Shown here: positions 58,081 to 64,000 of the stretch, one piece after another | Numbering within the stretch: position 1 is the stretch's first letter | Layout: the number at the start of each line of letters is the position of its first letter | From: Punctularia strigosozonata HHB-11173 SS5 | Lineage: Eukaryota > Basidiomycota > Agaricomycetes > Corticiales > Punctulariaceae | DNA length: 64,000 bases | Assembly (NCBI RefSeq): GCF_000264995.1 | Contig: NW_006767435.1 | Coordinates: 1,175,523 to 1,239,522, forward strand | Reading direction: 5' to 3' | Made by a program: the position numbers and the translations under genes | The notes under the pieces: model-generated | Told to the model about the DNA's origin: nothing | Databases searched by the model: none | Seen by the model: only the letters and a program-made list of their open reading frames with translations

Positions 58081-58964
58081 GGTCGGTGTGTGGTATCCTG
58101 GGAGGGTGGGTAATGTTGGAGGGCGCGGTATGAATGGTATTTATGCCGCACGCCGCGTACGAGGCCCTTCCCGGACGCTGCACGCAAGGGCGGCATGCCA
58201 TAAGGCGATCTACTTTGGGACCTCGATGTCACCAATGTCGAAAGTCGTTGCATGCTCTATAGGAAAGACCCGAGCCGACTTCGAAGATGGTGAGAGTGTG
58301 ACGTGATGGGTATAGACGATCAAACACACTCGTTCATACTAATAGGCATTTGCGTCGCGAGCAGTGCGGTTTAGATGGGGTGATGGCCACACGGTGCTGT
58401 CGGGGATCTTCGCATTACCAAAAAGATCTACGGGCGCGGTTCGGATTTCAATTTTCGTGGTATATGTGCAGTGTGAATGACCATTAAGCGTCGGAGGCCC
58501 TGGGAGGATTCATTCATCCAATGTGCAATGACGAGAGCGCGCCGCCTTTCCCAGGTTAGGCAATGCATAGCATGCATGCTGCTTGCAACAGCGCACAGGT
58601 ACGCGTTATGCCAACCCGCAGGATCGAATGAGTGCCCAGCAGAATCCGGGACAAGAGCATATGGAAGTTGGGATCAACGCAAGCAAGCTGACAGGCATAA
58701 ACTTTGCGCCACAAGCCAAGTACTCGTGAAATAAATCTCGTTCTCTCCGCCAGTAGTCTCATGTCCGCTGATTAAAGGCCGCGCTTGCTGCGCGGCCGAT
58801 CCTCGCTTGACCAGTAACGAAGGAAAAGGTTGGAAGGTAGTTAGAACACGGCCAGCGGCAAATCCTGGAAACATACTGCAAAAGGTCACATGATCAGGAG
58901 CCCACCCTGAGCCCCCCTCGTCAAGCTCGGAATATACTGTTCTACATGCTGCTATGCACCCTTG
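58081..58964. other. Divergent upstream region with a GC hairpin
   Basis: About 0.9 kb between divergent starts. A perfect 8-bp GC stem with a 5-nt loop lies at 58777-58797 (GGCCGCGC-TTGCT-GCGCGGCC). No gene seen. Confidence 0.45.
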
Positions 58965-60353
58965 ATGGATGCAACGACGAACCCCACAGGTTCAAGCCGC
59001 ATCTATACCAAAACATCGATCCGCCCGATCGCCTTCCTTGCCGAACCACCGACGTATGAGCAATTCCGGACGGATTACCTTCTGCCTCTTCGCCCTATTA
59101 TTTTCGATGATCCGAACTTGCCTTCCGCATGGCCGTGTCATACTCCATGGACAAAGCCTGACGAGAAGTCGGGGCAGCTCATCCCAAATGTCGAGGCGAT
59201 CGTAGCCACGTTTCGCGGATCGTCTAAGCCGGCGACCGTAGCCTTCTCCGGGTCGCAGGATGGGTACGGTGCCGAAAAACGAGAGGAAATGTCGTTCGAT
59301 AACTTTTTACGCGTCTGGAATGAGGCGCAAGAGGGAGAGGGAGTAGAAGGACAGGAAAGTCCGTATCTGAAGGACTTCCATCTATGCCTTGCCAGGCCGG
59401 ATTACGAGGCGTACCGATTGTACGATTTGTTCCAAGGTACGTCGTAGACGTCATACCCTCATGATCAAAATCAATCATGCAAACGCGGCTTCCAGATGAC
59501 TGGATGAATGCGCACGCGCTTGCCCGCACCTCCGACGACTACCGCTTCCTCTACCTCGGTACTGCAGGGACGCAAACTGCCTGGCACCACGACGTCTACC
59601 TCTCGCATTCATGGTCAACCTCTATCACCGGTGTCAAACGCTGGTTACTTTTAGCCCCTTCCGACGCGCATCTCCTCTTTCATCGGATGACACGCGAACC
59701 GCCACCCATCGCGGATTTATGGGCCGCGGAGCTGAAGTCAGAGGATTACCCTTCGATAGAGGAGGCGAGGAAGCGATGCTTGGTGGTATGGCAGTACCCG
59801 AACGAAACAATGTTCGTCCCCAGTGGGTGGTATCATTCGGTGGAGAATTTTGGGTAAGCATTACTTTTCGATCGCCGCATATATGCACCCTTTTTTCATG
59901 TCCATGCCCAGCTCCACGCTTTCCATCAATCACAACTGGGCCAATGCGTCCTGCATCGCGAATATGTACGATGGCCTTGCGGATCAAGTCAGCACCAGCG
60001 TCTCGCTACTTTCGGATCTTTCCTCTATCACGCCTCTTCCCGAGTTTTATACGTTGGTCTACGTTCAGATGTGCAAACCAAGCTGGGGTTGGAGCTTCGC
60101 GGAGTTCTGGGATGTTGTCGGATACGCGATCGAACACGTCTACCACAAGAAAGACGGTCAACCCGAGGCCGATGAAGAGGAAGACGGGGGGCCAGGCAAG
60201 TGGAAGATCAGACAAGGATGCTGGATTGACGAGGGGCCGGCGAAGGATGTAGTAGCTGGCCTAGCGAGGAGGTGGCTAGCCAGGGAAGAAGCAACTTGCA
60301 TGCCCGAACTAGCAGACGCCGTCAAGCGGATCCTTAGGCTGTGTGACGGATGA
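58965..60353 (+). CDS. JmjC-domain 2-oxoglutarate oxygenase, JMJD4-like
   Basis: Three exons, 58965-59436, 59496-59853 and 59912-60353, give 423 aa. The N-terminal helical part (PTYEQFRTDYLLPLRPIIF) is typical of JmjC hydroxylases. The iron site is complete: His188 and Asp190 in WHHDVYLSHSW, then the distal His284 in LSINHNW. GVKRWLLLAPSDAHL and PNETMFVPSGWYHSVENFG match the JMJD4 group. Human JMJD4 hydroxylates a lysine of the translation termination factor eRF1, supporting release; the fungal role is inferred. There is no chromatin-reader domain or signal peptide. The C-terminal extension contains an acidic loop (EADEEEDGG). The gene looks intact. Confidence 0.88.
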
Positions 60354-60858
60354 CAGCTGCAACGCAGTTTCCACATGACGAGAGGTGTGGAAATCAGCAG
60401 CGGGAAAGCTTCCTTTGGTTGTCGCGCAATTCAAGGTAACTTACTGCTCCACGGTTCCAGCGCTCATAACGCCCATACTTAAGACTTCATAGCGACAACG
60501 TTCCTCCCTTCCATGTTCCTGTGGAACATCAAAATGTGTGGCGTCGACACCGTCTGCCTCCGTTCTAGATTGGCCTCGACGCGCAAATTTGCAGGTCATG
60601 AGTTCCAGCGGCACCTTCTGGCGACATTATGAGACTGATGAGTAGACGAAAACTCACAGCTCCGGTTACAGCGTGGGCCGCTGCTTCCCCGCACAGAACA
60701 GGGCCGCTATTTTTACTCCCTAACGGCACTGTACTTCCGAGGGAGCAGCGATAAGAGCCTCTCGGGGGGCTTGGTGCGTTTCCTCTCGCTACGACGACCT
60801 CCAGGTAATATAAAACCTTCGCCAAGTCAAAGGACGTCCTGGTCGTACAACGGAGACA
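60354..60858. promoter_or_regulatory. Intergenic, promoter side of permease gene
   Basis: About 0.5 kb between tandem genes. A TATA-like AATATAAAAC lies near 60807-60816, about 50 bp before the permease ATG. No gene seen. Confidence 0.35.
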
Positions 60859-62925
60859 ATGTCTTCTTCCTATTCGCGTGGCTCCTTCGACGAGAGGGCG
60901 GATGACATGGAGAAGCATGAGCCTGGCTACCAGGCCGGGACGACCGTTGAGGTCGCTGACACGACAGACGACGACGCCTACCTCGAGATCATGGGTTATA
61001 AGCAGGAGTTCCGTCGCGACTTCACGTTTTTGGGCCTGTTCTCCCTCGTGTCTAGCGAGCTTGCCGTCTTACCAGGAATTGCGGCCACGATATGGTGCTC
61101 ACCCTATGCACAACTGTCCTGATAGGTTACTGACGGCGCGCAGGTACACGATGGGGTACATGGGTCTGATCGGCATGACTTGGGGGTGGTTGATTGCAGC
61201 AGTCATGGGTCAGGTGTGTATCGCACTTTGAGCGAACGTGATGCCGTATTTCCTAATTTTATGCGTGCAGTTCCTCGTGTATTCCCTAGCTGAACTATCG
61301 TCTGCCTACCCCACGTCTGGCGGACTGTACTACTGGGCGTATATGACGGCATCACCCAGGTGGAAAATGTTATCCTGCTACATCGTGGCCTGGTCAATGT
61401 TGATATATACGCCTCTCTCATGTGTCTCCATCACCTACTCAGTGAGATTTGGAGGCTTATATTGCGTTCCTGGCATCATGGTTGACTTATCTTGGGATGT
61501 ATAGGCAGCGCAACTGCTCGTTGCGACTTTTCAAGTCGGTTTGCCAGAGTACGAACCGATGTCTTGGCACATTTACCTCGTGTATCTAGCGATGATGTTT
61601 GCCTCGTACCTTGTCATCTCCCTGCCCACTCGCTACGTCAGCTGGTTCAATATCTGGGCGTACTTCATTGGCACTATTGTGCTGGTCATCGTCACCATCC
61701 TCCTGCCCATCAAAGCCGACCATCTGAACTCTGCCAAAGATATTTTCACCAAAGTAGGTCTTCGCCCATGTGAAATCATCTGAACAAGCTAAGCATGTAT
61801 CCAGGGCCAAAATCAGATTGATTGGCCCGCGGGCTGGTCCTTCTGTATGACATTCCTCTCTGCCACTTGGACCATCGCTGGCTACGACGTGGCCGCCCAC
61901 GTTGCGGAGGAGACGTCCAACGCTGCTATTACCGTGCCACGGGCGATGATATGGAGTACCTGGTCCAGTGTTTTCCTGGGATTCGTTTACCTGATTTCCT
62001 TGGCTCTCTGCGCCACGGACATCGACTCGCTCATGGCGAATCCCCTGGGACAACCCATCGGAACGCTCATGGCCGACGTACTAGGAACAAAGGGCGGTAT
62101 CGCCCTCATGGCCATCAACGCCTTCACGCAGTTCGCGTGTGGCGTCGCCTTCGTGAGTCGGGCGTCCGTCCCGAGTTTATCTTTGCACTAACATTCTGAA
62201 ACTCAACTCGTTCTTCTCCCGCAGTTCGTTGCGGCGTCCCGGATCTACTTTGCATACTCGCGCGATAGGGCCCTGCCATTCTCCGACTGGATCAGCCGCG
62301 TCTCCCCGCGCACGCAGACGCCGAACAACGCCTCGCTCGTTGTCTTCCTCCTCTCTGCAGCCTTCGGAGTGATCTCCATCGGCTCCGACACCGCTTTTCA
62401 AGCATTCTTCCCGGGCAGCACGCTCGCTGGCCAGATCGGGTACATCCTCCCGGTACTGGGACGATGCCTGTACGAGAATAATCCGGAATACCGCAACGGA
62501 CCATACAATCTCGGCCGTTTCTCGCGAGCTGTACGATGGACCGCTGTGGCGTGGAATGTGTTCATCACTCTGCTTGTCAGTTTGTGAGTAGCGTCTCCCC
62601 TCGTCCCAGTATTGCGCGACGTTCTGATACTGCAACGTTTCTTCCTACAGCCCAGAAGGTCCGATGCGTTAGTAGCCTCTTTACCGTCCATTCGTCTGTT
62701 CGCTGTTGACGCTTCTGCACAGCCAACGCCGTGGACATGAACTGGGCTGTCGTCATATATCTGTCAGTTCGCAGTTCGTGTGTTGCCGAGCATGCGTCTG
62801 ATTCTGCTATGATATCTTCAAGACCTTTCCAGATCATTGCGTTCGGCTACTGGTGGTTCAAGGGCTACAAAACCTTCAAAGGACCCCGACCGAACCTGCA
62901 ACGACTTCCCCACAAGGACCAATAG
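60859..62925 (+). CDS. Amino-acid/GABA/choline-type permease (APC superfamily, ACT family)
   Basis: Nine exons, 60859-61094, 61144-61213, 61271-61441, 61505-61753, 61805-62152, 62225-62583, 62651-62667, 62723-62766 and 62833-62925, give 528 aa. The seventh exon is only 17 nt. The protein has a charged cytosolic N-terminus (about 50 residues), then about twelve membrane helices. The first helix region is followed by the family block SLAELSSAYPTSGGLYYWAY. A later block is IAGYDVAAHVAEETSNAAIT, then SRIYFAYSRDRALPFSDW. These place it with fungal GABA, choline and amino-acid permeases such as Uga4 and Hnm1 in the plasma membrane. The substrate cannot be told from sequence. The eighth intron donor (GTTCGC) is the weakest site in the model; the C-terminal exon reads IIAFGYWWFKGYKTFKGP and is secure. 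It is presumably functional. Confidence 0.88.
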
Positions 62926-63365
62926 GACGATTTACTCATCTGAAAGCGGTAACAGTCAAGGATGGATCCGAAGATGCCTCATCTGTTTCACGTCTCGTGC
63001 CGGAAGCATTGTCGCCTGTCCCGCATGCGTAGTTTAATGCGAATACAATGGATCTACCTTGTGGATCGCAACAGTTGACGAGGATCCTATCAAGGCATGC
63101 AATGATTGAAAGGGAAGATGTAAGCTGCTTCGATAGCGTGGTTGACATCGTATCAAGGGCCAAGTCAGCCGCGCTGAGGTTGCGGACAAGTGCAGGGATG
63201 ATCTCGGTGATAGTAATTGTCGTTCCATTCAAAGTAATACCTATCTGCAGCGCTCATGCTCGAGATTGCTAGCGACATCACGCCTCCCGTCCGTGTTTTA
63301 TCTGAATCTCTCCCGGAATGCAGCATTGACCAGCCACAACCGTCCGCCTCCACGTCAAATTGTTC
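62926..63365. other. Intergenic, convergent 3' ends
   Basis: About 0.44 kb between the permease and the minus-strand secreted-protein gene. No gene seen. Confidence 0.45.
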
Positions 63366-63623
63366 CTAACGCGCGTATTCCGGTTTCATGGAATCATTCA
63401 AGGCCTGCCAAGAACACAACCTCAATTCACATCCGTTGTCGCGAGGATATGGCAACTCACAGCATCCAGAGCAGCGCGGTCCGCTGTTGCTCGAGCAGGT
63501 CGTCTTTCCCGGCAGCGGCTGGCAGCATGGGATGGGCTCGGGAAGGGCGTACGGTGTGGCCAACACAGCGTTGGCGAGCAACAGCGCGGATACGATTGTG
63601 AAGAGACCTTGTGTCAGCTTCAT
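63366..63623 (-). CDS. Small secreted cysteine-rich protein
   Basis: A single open frame gives 85 aa. Residues 1-22 form a clear signal peptide (MKLTQGLFTIVSALLLAN, ending VLA). The mature 63 residues have eight cysteines: CC, C, C, CC, C and C, in IPCCQPLPGKTTCSSNSG, PRCSGCCELPYPRDNGCE and RLCSW. An even count and paired CC motifs suggest four disulfide bonds. It is not a hydrophobin (spacing differs), and I cannot assign a family. Size and composition fit the many small secreted proteins of mushrooms. A GTGAGT donor-like site after the SGC codons could start an intron and replace the tail, but no good downstream exon was found, so the unspliced form is given. Confidence 0.6.
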   Translation of the reverse strand: MKLTQGLFTIVSALLLANAVLATPYALPEPIPCCQPLPGKTTCSSNSGPRCSGCCELPYPRDNGCELRLCSWQALNDSMKPEYAR

Positions 63624-64000
63624 TGTGGATGAGAACGATCCTTACGCCCCACCGCGCCCCCTTCTCGCCTTTTATCCTCTCAGCGCTGTTCGGCACTGGT
63701 CGGCGAACACTGGCATGTCCAGCTCGCTATCATCGCGGAATGTGCTGCATGACAGTCTCGGACAGCGTGAAGTCGTAGCTGGGATGCCGTGCGTGTTCCG
63801 GACCAGATCTAACATGTCGATGGGAGGGAGCAGCCAGCGTGCGCGGCGGCTTTTCTGCATCTGTGCTATTTTTGGCAAGCGGGGATCGTGACAGAGTTGA
63901 TGAGCATGTCCTCCGCATCAATTTATGAAGGTCAGCTGTCTATGTATAGAATCATGGCCCCTACAAGTGTATCAGGCGCTTATCGCCTTTTGATAGTAGT
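63624..64000. other. Right window edge, upstream of secreted-protein gene
   Basis: Should hold the promoter of the minus-strand secreted-protein gene. No other gene is visible before the window ends. Confidence 0.4.

Overview
The window looks like nuclear DNA of a mushroom-forming basidiomycete (Agaricomycetes). Genes are GC-rich and broken by many short GT-AG introns (mostly 50-70 nt, often with a CTGA/CTCA-type branch site). The content is typical of a wood- or litter-associated mushroom: a WOPR regulator pair, a secreted GH43 arabinanase, a TKL-type kinase, a Cue5-like CUE protein and a HET-C2/GLTP homologue. All gene models were read by eye from exon frames, splice sites and family motifs. 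Exon edges can be off by a base or so, and nothing was checked against a database.

Layout. 1-8 kb: a serine-rich gene cut by the left edge (-), a Vps3844-type ER membrane protein (-), a 12-exon GH43 endo-arabinanase (+), a small basidiomycete coiled-coil protein (-) and the TFIIA large subunit (+). 8-13.2 kb: gene-poor, holding a broken fragment of a PMS1/MutL mismatch-repair gene near 11.1-11.4 kb. 13.2-18.8 kb: two WOPR-domain regulators facing each other tail to tail, with microsatellites and long G tracts between and inside them. 18.8-22.6 kb: gene-poor. 22.6-33.7 kb: a dense housekeeping block with cysteinyl-tRNA synthetase (-), a RING-like/IFI6-type membrane protein (+), a Cue5-like protein (-), glycolipid transfer protein (-), free methionine-R-sulfoxide reductase (+) and a membrane-anchored CRAL-TRIO protein (+). 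36.8-48 kb: a C2H2 regulator (-), PPG1-type phosphatase (+), an Rkm4/SETD6-type SET methyltransferase (+) and a TKL-like kinase (-). 48.9 kb: tRNA-Ile(AAT). 49.2-63.6 kb: a LysM protein (+), an F-box protein (+), a Cys3/MetR-like bZIP (+), an uncharacterised basidiomycete protein (-), a JMJD4-like oxygenase (+), an amino-acid/choline-type permease (+) and a small secreted cysteine-rich protein (-).

How genes relate. There are no operons. Several neighbours are divergent and could share promoters: coiled-coil/TFIIA, CysRS/RING-IFI6 and GLTP/fRMsr. Regulation is over-represented: two WOPR proteins, a C2H2 factor, a bZIP, TFIIA, a phosphatase, a kinase and an F-box protein.

Most worth a second look: the RING-like plus IFI6/IFI27-like fusion; the convergent WOPR paralogues, which keep three introns at matching positions and phases and both have very long gene-free upstream regions; the PMS1 relic; and a CysRS with two in-frame starts that fit one gene serving cytosol and mitochondria.
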